Shown piece after piece: positions 1 through 13,711 of a DNA stretch of 64,000 nt. The stretch's first letter is position 1. Every line of letters begins with the position of its first letter. Under the pieces are notes generated by a model. It was given only the letters and a program-made list of their open reading frames with translations, did no database searches and was not told the DNA's origin. Both the position numbers and the translations under genes were made by a program. This DNA is from Osedax fenrisi (taxonomy: Eukaryota > Annelida > Polychaeta > Sabellida > Siboglinidae). The DNA lies in contig OZ025246.1 in the NCBI GenBank assembly GCA_964019155.1, positions 2,715,066-2,779,065 on the forward strand, given 5' to 3'.

Positions 1-66
1 TGCTACACTAGAGGTGCCTATATGCTACACTAGAGGTGCCTATATTATACACTATAGCTGCCTATA

Positions 67-110
67 TGCTACACTAAAGGTGTCTATATGACACACTAGA
101 GATGCCTATA
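67..110. repeat. First example of the linked TGACAC dimer variant
   Basis: Two adjacent 22-bp units, the first with TAAAGGTGTC and the second starting TGACACAC. The pair travels together: wherever GGTGTCTATA occurs in domain A, TGACACAC follows, as at 199, 605, 785, 1267, 1765, 1897 and 1983 onward. It recurs at 30.2-31.5 kb, 33.9-35.3 kb and once near 45160, and is absent from the intervening 17-bp-rich domain. It therefore behaves as a duplicated haplotype block, not as independent mutations. Confidence 0.85.
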
Positions 111-2222
111 TGCTACACTAGAGATGCCTATATGCTACACTAGAGATGCCTACATGCTACACTAGAGATGCCTATAGGCTACACTAGAGGTGCCTATATG
201 CTACACTAAAGGTGTCTATATGACACACTAGAGATGCCTATATGCTACACTAGATATGCTTATATGCTACACTAGAGGTGCCTATATGCTACACTAGAGG
301 TGCCTATATGCTACACTATAGGTGCCTATATGCTACACTAGAGATGCCTATATGCTACACTAAAGGTGCCTATATGCTACACTAGAGGTGCCTATATGCT
401 ACACTAGAGGTGCCTATATGCTACACTAGAGGTGCCTATAGGCTACACTAGAGGTGCCTATATGCTACACTAGAGGTGCCTATATGCTACACTAGAGGTG
501 CCTATATACTACACTAGAGGTGCCTATATGCTACACTAGAGGTGCCTATATTCTACACTAGATATGCCTATATGCTACACTAGAGGTGCCTATATGCTAC
601 ACTAAAGGTGTCTATATGACACACTAGAGATGCCTATATGCTACACTAGAGGTGCCTATATGCTACACTAGAGGTGCCTATATGCTACACTAAAGGTGCC
701 TATATGCTACACTATAGGTGCCTATATGCTACACTAGAGGTGCCTATATGCTACACTAGAGGTGCCTATATGCTACACTAAAGGTGTCTATATGACACAC
801 TAGAGATGCCTATATGCTACACTAGAGATGCCTATATGCTACACTAGAGGTGCCTATATGCTACACTAGAGGTGCCTATATGCTACACTAGAGGTGCCTA
901 TATGCTACACTAGAGGTGCCTATATGCTACACTAGAGGTGCCTATATGCTATATTAGAGGTGCTTATATGCTACACTAGAGCTGCCTATATGCTACACTA
1001 GAGGTGCCTATATGCTACACTAGAGGTGCCTATATGCTACACTAGAGGTGCCTATATGCTACACTAGAGGTGCCTATATGCTATATTAGAGGTGCTTATA
1101 TGCTACACTAGAGGTGCCTATATGCTACACTAGAGGTGCATATAGGCTACACTAGAGGTGCCTATATGCTACACTAGATATGCCTATATGCTACACTAAA
1201 GGTGCCTATATGCTACACTATAGGTGCCTATATGCTACACTAGAGGTGCCTATATGCTACACTAGAGGTGCCTATATGCTACACTAAAGGTGTCTATATG
1301 ACACACTAGAGATGCCTATATGCTACACTAGAGATGCCTATATGCTACACTAGAGGTGCCTATATGCTACACTAGAGATGCCTATATGCTACACTAGAGG
1401 TGCCTATATGCTACACTAGAGGTGCCTATATGCTATATTAGAGGTGCCTATATGCTACACTAGAGGTGCCTATATTATACACTAGAGGTGCTTATATGCT
1501 ACACTAGAGGTGCCTATATGCTACACTAGAGATGCCTATATGCTACACTAGAGGTGCCTATATGCTACACTAGAGGTGCCTATATGCTACACTAGAGGTG
1601 CCTATATGCTACACTAGAGATGCCTATATGCTACACTAAAGGTGCCTATATGCTACACTAGAGATGCCTATATGCTACACTAAAGGTGCCTATATGCTAC
1701 ACTAGAGGTGCCTATATGCTACACTAGAGGTGCCTATATTATACACTATAGCTGCCTATATGCTACACTAAAGGTGTCTATATGACACACTAGAGATGCC
1801 TATATGCTACACTAGAGATGCCTATATGCTACACTAGAGATGCCTACATGCTACACTAGAGATGCCTATAGGCTACACTAGAGGTGCCTATATGCTACAC
1901 TAAAGGTGTCTATATGACACACTAGAGATGCATATATGCTACACTAGATATGCCTATATGCTACACTAGAGGTGCCTATATGCTACACTAAAGGTGTCTA
2001 TATGACACACTAGAGATGCCTATATGCTACACTAGAGGTGCCTATATGCTACACTAGAGGTGCCTATATGCTACACTAAAGGTGCCTATATGCTACACTA
2101 TAGGTGCCTATATGCTACACTAAAGGTGTCTATATGACACACTAGAGATGCCTATATGCTACACTAGAGATGCCTATATGCTACACTAGATATGCCTATA
2201 TGCTACACTAGAGGTGCCTATA

Positions 2223-2244
2223 TGCTACACTAGATGTACCTATA
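2223..2244. repeat. Full-length unit carrying the 17-mer's substitutions
   Basis: This 22-bp unit reads TGCTACACTAG then ATGTACCTATA. It has both changes (GAGGTGCC to GATGTACC) that mark the 17-bp unit found later in the array, but still has the CACTA that the 17-bp unit lacks. It is a plausible relic of the immediate precursor of the short unit. Confidence 0.8.
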
Positions 2245-3960
2245 TGCTACACTAGAGGTGCCTATAGGCTACACTAGAGGTGCCTATATGACACACTAGA
2301 GGTGCCTATATGCTACACTAGAGGTGCCTATATGCTACACTAGAGGTGCCTATATGCTACACTAGATGTGCCTATATGCTACACTAAAGGTGTCTATATG
2401 ACACACTAGAGATGCCTATATGCTACACTAGAGATGCCTATATGCTACACTAGAGGTGCCTATAGGTTACACTAGAGGTGCCTATATGCTACACTAAAGG
2501 TGTCTATATGACACACTAGAGATGCCTATATGCTACACTAGATATGCCTATATGCTACACTAGAAGTGCCTATATGCTACACTAGAGGTGCCTATATGTT
2601 ACACTAGAGGTGCCTATATGCTACACTAGAGGTGCCTATATGCCACACTAGAGGTGCCTATATGCTACACTAGAGGTGCCTATATGCTACACTAGAGGTG
2701 CCTATATGCTACACTAGAGGGACCTATATGCTACACTAGAGGTGCCTATATGCTACACTAGAGGTGCCTATATGCTACACTAGAGATGCCTATATAATAC
2801 ACTAAAGGTGCCTATATGCTACACTAGAGGTGCCTATATGTTACACTAGAGGTGCCTATATGCTACACTAGAGGTGCCTATATGCTACACTAGAGGTGCC
2901 TATATACTATATTAGAGGTGCCTATATACTACACTAGATGTGCCTATATGCTACACTAGAGATGCCTATATGCTACACTAGAGGTGCCTATATACTACAC
3001 TAGAGGTGCCTATATGCTACACTAGAGGTGCCTATATGCTACACTAAAGGTGCCTATATGCTACACTATAGGTGCCTATATGCTACACTAGAGATGCCTA
3101 TATGCTACACTAGAGGTGCCTATATGCTACACTAGAGGTGCCTATATGCTACACTAGAGGTGCCTATATGCTACACTAGATATGCCTATATGCTACACTA
3201 GAGGTGCCTATATGCTACACTAGAGGTGCCTATATGCTACACTAAAGGTGCCTATATGCTACACTATAGGTGCCTATATGCTACACTAGAGATGCCTATA
3301 TGCTACACTAGAGGTGCCTATAGGCTACACTAGAGGTGCCTATAGGCTACACTAGAGGTGCCTATATAATACACTAGTGGTGCCTATATGCTACACTAGA
3401 GGTGCCTATATGCTACACTAAAGGTGCCTATATGCTACACTAGAGGTGCCTATATGCTACACTAGAGGTGCCTATATGCTACACTAGTGGTGCCTATATG
3501 CTACACTAAAGGTGCCTATATGCTACACTAAAGGTGCCTATATGCTACACTAGAGGTGCCTATATGCTACACTAAAGGTGCCTATATGCTACACTAGAGA
3601 TGCCTATATGCTACACTAAAGGTGCCTATATGCTACACTATAGCTGCCTATATGCTACACTAAAGGTGTCTATATGACACACTAGATATGCCTATATGCT
3701 ACACTAGAGGTGCCTATATGCTACACTAGAGGTGCCTATATGCTACACTAAAGGTGCCTATATGCTACACTATAGGTGCCTATATGCTACACTAGAGGTG
3801 CCTATATAATACACTAGTGGTGCCTATATGCTACACTATAGGTGCCTATATGCTACACTAGAGATGCCTATATGCTACACTAGAGGTGCCTATATGCTAC
3901 ACTAGAAGTGCCTATATGCTACACTAGAGGTGCCTATATGCTACACTATAGGTGCCTATA

Positions 3961-4620
3961 TAATACACTAGAGGTGCCTATATGCTACACTAAAGGTGCC
4001 TATATGCTACACTATAGGTGCCTATATGCTACACTAGAGGTGCCTATATGCTACACTAGAAGTGCCTATATGCTACACTAGAGGTGCCTATATGCTACAC
4101 TATAGGTGCCTATATAATACACTAGAGGTGCCTATATGCTACACTAAAGGTGCCTATATGCTACACTATAGGTGCCTATATGCTACACTAGAGGTGCCTA
4201 TATGCTACACTAGAGGTGCCTATATGCTACACTAAAGGTGCCTATATGCTACACTATAGGTGCCTATATGCTACACTAGAGGTGCCTATATGCTACACTA
4301 GAGATGCCTATATGCTACACTATAGGTGCCTATATAATACACTAGAGGTGCCTATATGCTACACTAAAGGTGCCTATATGCTACACTATAGGTGCCTATA
4401 TGCTACACTAGAGGTGCCTATATGCTACACTAGAGGTGCCTATATGCTACACTAGAAGTGCCTATATGCTACACTAGAGGTGCCTATATGCTACACTATA
4501 GGTGCCTATATAATACACTAGAGGTGCCTATATGCTACACTAAAGGTGCCTATATGCTACACTATAGGTGCCTATATGCTACACTAGAGGTGCCTATATG
4601 CTACACTAGAGGTGCCTATA
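3961..4620. repeat. Short-range higher-order repeats of 7-10 units
   Basis: Units beginning TAATAC mark copies at about 3961, 4115, 4335 and 4511, spaced 154, 220 and 176 bp apart (7, 10 and 8 units). Each is followed by the order TAGAGG, TAAAGG, TATAGG, TAGAGG. Because TATAGG units replace the stop-bearing TAGAGG at three-unit spacing here, a 79-codon forward frame (4216-4455) opens by chance. I do not regard it as a gene. Confidence 0.75.
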
Positions 4621-5523
4621 TGCTAAACTAAAGGTGCCTATATGCTACACTATAGGTGCCTATATGCTACACTAGAGGTGCCTATATGCTACACTAGAGA
4701 TGCCTATATGCTACACTAAAGGTGTCTATATGACACACTAGAGATGCCTATATGCTACACTAGAGGTGCCTATATGCTACACTAGAGGTGCCTATATGCT
4801 ACACTAGAGCTGCCTATATGCTACATTAGAGGTGCCTATATGCTACACTAGATGTGCCTATATGCTACACTATAGGTGCCTATATGCTACACTAGAGGTG
4901 CCTATATGCTACACTAGAGGTGCCTATATGCTACACTAAAGGTGTCTATATGACACACTAGAGATGCCTATATGCTACACTAGAGATGCCTATATGCTAC
5001 ACTAGAGGTGCCTATAGGTTACACTAGAGGTGCCTATATACTATATTAGAGGTGCCTATATGCTACACTAGAGGTGCCTATATGCTACACTAGAGGTGCC
5101 TATATGCTACACTAAAGGTGTCTATATGACACACTAGAGATGCCTATATGCTACACTAGATATGCCTATATGCTACACTAGAGGTGCCTATATGCTACAC
5201 TAAAGGTGTCTATATGACACACTAGAGATGCCTATATGCTACACTAGAGATGCCTATATGCTACACTAGAGGTGCCTATAGGTTACACTAGAGGTGCCTA
5301 TATGCTACACTAAAGGTGTCTATATGACACACTAGAGATGCCTATATGCTACACTAGAGGTGCCTATATGCTACACTAGAGATGCCTATATGCTACACTA
5401 GAGGTGCCTATATGCTACACTAGAGGTGCCTATATGCTACACTAGAGATGCCTATATAATACACTAGAGGTGCCTATATAATACACTAGAGGTGCCTATA
5501 TGCTACACTAGAGGTGCCTATAT

Positions 5524-8500
5524 ACTATATTAGAGGTGCATATATGCTACACTAGAGGTGCCTATATGCTACACTAGAGGTGCCTATATGCTACACTAGA
5601 GGTGCCTATATGCTACACTAGAGGTGCCTATATGCTACACTAGAGGTGCCTATATACTATATTAGAGGTGCCTATATGCTACACTAGAGGTGCCTATATG
5701 CTACACTAGAGGTGCCTATATGCTACACTAGATGTGCCTATATGCTACACTAGAGGTGCCTATAGGTTACACTAGAGATGCCTATATGCTACACTAGAGG
5801 TGCCTATATGCTACACTAGAGGTGCCTATATGCTACACTAGATATGCCTATAGGTTACACTAGAGGTGCCTATATGCTACACTAGAGGTGCCTATATGCT
5901 ACACTAGAGGTGCCTATATGACACACTAGAGGTGCCTTTAGGCTACACTAGAGGTGCCTATATGCTACACTAGAGGTGCCTATATGCTATACTAGAGGGG
6001 CCTATATGCTACACTAAAGGTGCCTATATGCTACACTAGAGGTGCCTATATGCTATACTAGAGGTGCCTATATGCTACACTAGAGGTGCCTATATGCTAC
6101 ACTAGAGGTGCTTATATGCTAGATGTACCTATATGCTACACTAGAGGTGCCTATATGCTACACTAGATATGCCTATAGGCTACACTAGAGGTGCCTATAT
6201 GCTACACTAGAGGTGCCTATATGCTACACTAGAGCTGCCTATATGCTACACTAGAGGTGCCTATATGCTACACTAAAGGTGCCTATATGCTACACTAGAG
6301 GTGCCTATAGGCTACACTAGATATGCCTATAGGTTACACTAGAGGTGCCTATATGCTACACTAGAGGTGCCTATAGGCTACACTAGAGGTGCCTATATGC
6401 TACACTAAAGGTGCCTATAGGCTACACTAGAGATGCCTATATGCTACACTAGAGGTGCCTATATGCTACACTAGAGGTGCTTATATGCTAGATGTACCTA
6501 TATGCTACACTAGAGGTGCTTATATGCTAGATGTACCTATATGCTACACTAGAGGTGCCTATAGGCTACACTAGAGGTGCCTATATGCTACACTAGATAT
6601 GCCTATAGGTAACACTAGAGGTGCCTATATGCTACACTAGAGGTGCCTATATGCTACACTAGAGATGCCTATATAATACACTAGAGGTGCCTATATAATA
6701 CACTAGAGGTGCCTATATGCTACACTAGAGGTGCCTATAGGCTACACTAGAGGTGCCTATATGATACACTAGAGGTGCCTATATGCTACACTAGAGGTGC
6801 TTATATGCTAGATGTACCTATATTCTACACTAGATATGCCTATATGCTACACTAGAGGTGCCTATATGCTACACTAGAGGTGCCTATATGCTACACTAGA
6901 GGTGCTTATATGCTAGATGTACCTATATGCTACACTAGAGGTGCTTATATGCTAGATGTACCTATATGCTACACTAGAGGTGCCTATAGGCTACACTAGA
7001 GGTGCCTATATGCTACACTAGAGGTGCCTATATGCTACACTAGAGGTGCTTATATGCTAGATGTACCTATATTCTACACTAGATATGCCTATATGCTACA
7101 CTAGAGGTGCCTATATGCTACACTAGAGGTGCCTATATGCTACACTAGAGGTGCTTATATGCTAGATGTACCTATATGCTACACTAGATGTGCTTATATG
7201 CTAGATGTACCTATATGCTACACTAGAGGTGCCTATATGCTACACTAGAGGTGCCTATATGCTACACTAGAGGTGCTTATATGCTAGATGTACCTATATG
7301 CTACACTAGAGGTGCTTATATGCTAGATGTACCTATATGCTACACTAGAGGTGCCTATAGGCTACACTAGAGGTGCCTATATGCTACACTAGAGGTGCCT
7401 ATATGCTACACTAGAGGTGCTTATATGCTAGATGTACCTATATTCTACACTATATATGCCTATATGCTACACTAGAGGTGCCTATATGCTACACTAGAGG
7501 TGCCTATATGCTACACTAGAGGTGCTTATATGCTAGATGTACCTATATGCTACACTAGAGGTGCTTATATGCTAGATGTACCTATATGCTACACTAGAGG
7601 TGCCTATAGGCTACACTAAAGGTGCCTATATGCTACACTAGAGGTGCCTATATGCTACACTAGAGGTGCCTATAGGCTACACTAGAGGTGCCTATATGCT
7701 ACACTAGAGGTGCCTATATGCTACACTAGAGGTGCCTATATGCTACACTAGAGCTGCCTATATGCTACACTAGAGGTGCCTATATGCTACACTAAAGGTG
7801 CCTATATGCTACACTAGAGGTGCCTATAGGCTACACTAGATATGCCTATAGGTTACACTAGAGGTGCCTATATGCTACACTAGAGGTGCCTATAGGCTAC
7901 ACTAGAGGTGCCTATATGCTACACTAAAGGTGCCTATAGGCTACACTAGAGATGCTTATATGCTACACTAGAGGTGCCTATATGCTACACTAGAGGTGCT
8001 TATATGCTAGATGTACCTATATGCTACACTAGAGGTGCTTATATGCTAGATGTACCTATATGCTACACTAGAGGTGCCTATAGGCTACACTAGAGGTGCC
8101 TATATGCTACACTAGATATGCCTATAGGTAACACTAGAGGTGCCTATATGCTACACTAGAGGTGCCTATATGCTACACTAGAGATGCCTATATAATACAC
8201 TAGAGGTGCCTATATAATACACTAGAGGTGCCTATATGCTACACTAGAGGTGCCTATATGCTACACTAGAGGTGCCTATAGGCTACACTAGAGATGCCTA
8301 TATGCTACACTAGAGGTGCCTATTTGCTACACTAGAGCTGCCTATATACTACACTAGAGGTGCCTATATGCTACACTAGAGGTGCCTATATGCTACACTA
8401 GAGGTGCCTATAGGCTACACTAGAGATGCCTATATGCTACACTAGAGGTGCCTATATGCTACACTAGAGGTGCTTATATGCTAGATGTACCTATATGCTA

Positions 8501-10053
8501 CACTAGAGGTGCCTATAGGCTACACTAGAGGTGCCTATATGCTACACTAGAGGTGCCTATATGCTACACTAGAGGTGCCTATAGGCTACACTAGAGATGC
8601 CTATATGCTACACTAGAGGTGCCTATATGCTACACTAGATATGCCTATAGGTAACACTAGAGGTGCCTATATGCTACACTAGAGGTGCCTATATGCTACA
8701 CTAGAGATGCCTATATAATACACTAGAGGTGCCTATATAATACACTAGAGGTGCCTATATGCTACACTAGAGGTGCCTATATGCTACACTAGAGGTGCCT
8801 ATATGCTACACTAGAGGTGCCTATATGCTACACTAGAGATGCCTATATGCTACACTAGAGGTGCCTATATGCTACACTAGAGGTGTCTATATGCTACACT
8901 AGAGGTGCATATATGCTACACTAGAGGTGCCTATATGCTACACTAGAGGTGCCTTTAGGCTACACTAGAGGTGCCTATATGCTACACTAGAGGTGCCTAT
9001 ATGCTACACTAGAGATGCCTATATAATACACTAGAGGTGCCTATATAATACACTAGAGGTGCCTATATGCTACACTAGAGGTGCCTATATACTATATTAG
9101 AGGTGCATATATGCTACACTAGAGGTGCCTATATGCTACACTAGAGATGCCTATATAATACACTAGAGGTGCCTATATAATACACTAGAGGTGCCTATAT
9201 GCTACACTAGAGGTGCCTATATGCTACACTAGAGGTGCCTATAGGCTACACTAGAGATGCCTATATGCTACACTAGAGGTGCCTATTTGCTACACTAGAG
9301 CTGCCTATATACTACACTAGAGGTGCCTATATTCTACACTAGAGGTGCCTATATGCTACACTAGAGGTGCCTATAGGCTACACTAGAGATGCCTATATGC
9401 TACACTAGAGGTGCCTATATGCTACACTAGAGGTGCTTATATGCTAGATGTACCTATATGCTACACTAGAGGTGCCTATAGGCTACACTAGAGGTGCCTA
9501 TATGATACACTAGAGGTGCCTATATGCTACACTAGAGGTGCCTATAGGCTACACTAGAGATGCCTATATGCTACACTAGAGGTGCCTATATGCTACACTA
9601 GATATGCCTATAGGTAACACTAGAGGTGCCTATATGCTACACTAGAGGTGCCTATATGCTACACTAGAGATGCCTATATAATACACTAGAGGTGCCTATA
9701 TAATACACTAGAGGTGCCTATATGCTACACTAGAGGTGCCTATATGCTACACTAGAGGTGCCTATATGCTACACTAGAGGTGCCTATATGCTACACTAGA
9801 GATGCCTATATGCTACACTAGAGGTGCTTATATGCTACACTAGAGGTGCCTATATGCTACACTAGAGGTGCCTATATGCTACACTAGAGGTGCCTATATG
9901 CTACACTAGAGGTGCCTTTAGGCTACACTAGAGGTGCCTATATGCTACACTAGAGGTGCCTATATGCTACACTAGAGATGCCTATATAATACACTAGAGG
10001 TGCCTATATAATACACTAGAGGTGCCTATATGCTACACTAGAGGTGCCTATAT
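5524..10053. repeat. Higher-order block H1 (anchor 5524)
   Basis: The block begins at a rare unit reading ACTATATTAGAGGTGCAT. Its first part is matched at an offset of exactly 4,530 bp by the block at 10054: the 17-bp unit at 6117 has its counterpart at 10647. A further anchor copy lies inside at 9091, so the block is itself composite. It contains the first runs of 17-bp units (6117, 6486, then many in 6.8-8.1 kb). Confidence 0.7.
6117..6133. repeat. First 17-bp unit of the array
   Basis: TGCTAGATGTACCTATA: the 22-bp unit minus five bases of TGCTACACTAG, plus two substitutions. About 126 copies follow in array 1, two in array 2 and three in array 3. It is almost always preceded by a unit ending GGTGCTTATA, so the short form and its neighbour amplified together as a 39-bp pair. 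Confidence 0.92.
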
Positions 10054-13000
10054 ACTATATTAGAGGTGCATATATGCTACACTAGAGGTGCCTATATGCT
10101 ACACTAGAGGTGCCTATATGCTACACTAGAGGTGCCTATATGCTACACTAGAGGTGCCTATATGCTACACTAGAGGTGCCTATATACTATATTAGAGGTG
10201 CCTATATGCTACACTAGAGGTGCCTATATGCTACACTAGAGGTGCCTATATGCTACACTAGATGTGCCTATATGCTACACTAGAGGTGCCTATAGGTTAC
10301 ACTAGAGATGCCTATATGCTACACTAGAGGTGCCTATATGCTACACTAGAGGTGCCTATATGCTACACTAGATATGCCTATAGGTTACACTAGAGGTGCC
10401 TATATGCTACACTAGAGGTGCCTATATGCTACACTAGAGGTGCCTATATGACACACTAGAGGTGCCTTTAGGCTACACTAGAGGTGCCTATATGCTACAC
10501 TAGAGGTGCCTATATGCTATACTAGAGGGGCCTATATGCTACACTAAAGGTGCCTATATGCTACACTAGAGGTGCCTATATGCTATACTAGAGGTGCCTA
10601 TATGCTACACTAGAGGTGCCTATATGCTACACTAGAGGTGCTTATATGCTAGATGTACCTATATGCTACACTAGAGGTGCCTATATGCTACACTAGATAT
10701 GCCTATAGGCTACACTAGAGGTGCCTATATGCTACACTAGAGGTGCCTATATGCTATACTAGAGGGGCCTATATGCTACACTAGAGGTGCCTATATGCTA
10801 CACTAGAGGTGCCTATATGCTACACTAGAGATGCCTATAGGCTACACTAGAGGTGCCTATATGCTACACTAGAGGTGCCTATATGCTATACTAGAGGGGC
10901 CTATATGCTACACTAGAGGTGCCTATATGCTACACTAGAGGTGCCTATATGCTACACTAGAGATGCCTATATAATACACTAGAGGTGCCTATATAATACA
11001 CTAGAGGTGCCTATATGCTACACTAAAGGTGCCTATATGCTACACTAAAGGTGCCTATATGCTACACTAGAGGTGCCTATATGCTACACTAGAGGTGCCT
11101 ATAGGCTACACTAAAGGTGCCTATATGCTACACTAAAGGTGCCTATATGATACACTAAAGGTGCCTATATGCTACACTAGAGGTGCATATATGCTACACT
11201 AGAGGTGCCTATATGCTACACTAGAGCTGCCTATATGCTACACTAGAGGTGCCTATATGCTACACTAAAGGTGCCTATATGCTACACTAGAGGTGCCTAT
11301 AGGCTACACTAGATATGCCTATAGGTTACACTAGAGGTGCCTATATGCTACACTAGAGGTGCCTATAGGCTACACTAGAGGTGCCTATATGCTACACTAA
11401 AGGTGCCTATAGGCTACACTAGAGATGCCTATATGCTACACTAGAGGTGCCTATATGCTACACTAGAGGTGCTTATATGCTAGATGTACCTATATGCTAC
11501 ACTAGAGGTGCTTATATGCTAGATGTACCTATATGCTACACTAGAGGTGCCTATAGGCTACACTAGAGGTGCCTATATGCTACACTAGATATGCCTATAG
11601 GTAACACTAGAGGTGCCTATATGCTACACTAGAGGTGCCTATATGCTACACTAGAGATGCCTATATAATACACTAGAGGTGCCTATATAATACACTAGAG
11701 GTGCCTATATGCTACACTAGAGGTGCCTATAGGCTACACTAGAGGTGCCTATATGCTACACTAGAGGTGCCTATATGCTACACTAGAGGTGCTTATATGC
11801 TAGATGTACCTATATTCTACACTAGATATGCCTATATGCTACACTAGAGGTGCCTATATGCTACACTAGAGGTGCCTATATGCTACACTAGAGGTGCTTA
11901 TATGCTAGATGTACCTATATGCTACACTAGAGGTGCTTATATGCTAGATGTACCTATATGCTACACTAGAGGTGCCTATAGGCTACACTAGAGGTGCCTA
12001 TATGCTACACTAGAGGTGCCTATATGCTACACTAGAGGTGCTTATATGCTAGATGTACCTATATTCTACACTAGATATGCCTATATGCTACACTAGAGGT
12101 GCCTATATGCTACACTAGAGGTGCCTATATGCTACACTAGAGGTGCTTATATGCTAGATGTACCTATATGCTACACTAGAGGTGCTTATATGCTAGATGT
12201 ACCTATATGCTACACTAGAGGTGCCTATAGGCTACACTAAAGGTGCCTATATGCTACACTAGAGGTGCCTATATGCTACACTAGAGGTGCCTATAGGCTA
12301 CACTAGAGGTGCCTATATGCTACACTAGAGGTGCCTATATGCTACACTAGAGGTGCCTATATGCTACACTAGAGCTGCCTATATGCTACACTAGAGGTGC
12401 CTATATGCTACACTAAAGGTGCCTATATGCTACACTAGAGGTGCCTATAGGCTACACTAGATATGCCTATAGGTTACACTAGAGGTGCCTATATGCTACA
12501 CTAGAGGTGCCTATAGGATACACTAGAGGTGCCTATATGCTACACTAAAGGTGCCTATAGGCTACACTAGAGATGCCTATATGCTACACTAGAGGTGCCT
12601 ATATGCTACACTAGAGGTGCTTATATGCTAGATGTACCTATATGCTACACTAGAGGTGCTTATATGCTAGATGTACCTATATGCTACACTAGAGGTGCCT
12701 ATAGGCTACACTAGAGGTGCCTATATGCTACACTAGATATGCCTATAGGTAACACTAGAGGTGCCTATATGCTACACTAGAGGTGCCTATATGCTACACT
12801 AGAGATGCCTATATAATACACTAGAGGTGCCTATATAATACACTAGAGGTGCCTATATGCTACACTAGAGGTGCCTATATGCTACACTAGAGGTGCCTAT
12901 AGGCTACACTAGAGATGCCTATATGCTACACTAGAGGTGCCTATTTGCTACACTAGAGCTGCCTATATACTACACTAGAGGTGCCTATATGCTACACTAG

Positions 13001-13711
13001 AGGTGCCTATATGCTACACTAGAGGTGCCTATAGGCTACACTAGAGATGCCTATATGCTACACTAGAGGTGCCTATATGCTACACTAGAGGTGCTTATAT
13101 GCTAGATGTACCTATATGCTACACTAGAGGTGCCTATAGGCTACACTAGAGGTGCCTATATGCTACACTAGAGGTGCCTATATGCTACACTAGAGGTGCC
13201 TATAGGCTACACTAGAGATGCCTATATGCTACACTAGAGGTGCCTATATGCTACACTAGATATGCCTATAGGTAACACTAGAGGTGCCTATATGCTACAC
13301 TAGAGGTGCCTATATGCTACACTAGAGATGCCTATATAATACACTAGAGGTGCCTATATAATACACTAGAGGTGCCTATATGCTACACTAGAGGTGCCTA
13401 TATGCTACACTAGAGGTGCCTATATGCTACACTAGAGGTGCCTATATGCTACACTAGAGATGCCTATATGCTACACTAGAGGTGCCTATATGCTACACTA
13501 GAGGTGCCTATATGCTACACTAGAGGTGCCTATATGCTACACTAGAGGTGCCTATATGCTACACTAGAGGTGCCTTTAGGCTACACTAGAGGTGCCTATA
13601 TGCTACACTAGAGGTGCCTATATGCTACACTAGAGATGCATATATAATACACTAGAGGTGCCTATATAATACACTAGAGGTGCCTATATGCTACACTAGA
13701 GGTGCCTATAT
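10054..13711. repeat. Higher-order block H2, 3,658 bp
   Basis: Delimited by the rare ACTATATTAGAGGTGCAT unit at 10054 and 13712. The 17-bp units at 10647 and 14305 are separated by the same 3,658 bp as the anchors, so the start of this block and the next are aligned without indels. Confidence 0.75.

Larger units (their letters stand above)
1..6116. repeat. Array domain A: 278 units in perfect 22-bp register
   Basis: Unit starts fall on 1 + 22n from position 1 (for example 67, 2223, 6073, 6095 and 6117), so no net insertion or deletion occurs in 278 consecutive units, although point variants are plentiful. The 17-bp unit is absent here. The TGACAC dimer form and the TAAAGG/TATAGG variants are frequent up to about 5.3 kb. 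This domain is compositionally different from the 17-bp-bearing domain to its right. Confidence 0.9.

Noticed and set aside
4216..4455. 79-codon plus-strand open frame of a 22-residue repeat
   Set aside because: It exists only because TATAGG/TAAAGG variants replace the TAG-bearing unit at three-unit spacing. It has no start context and no non-repeat sequence.
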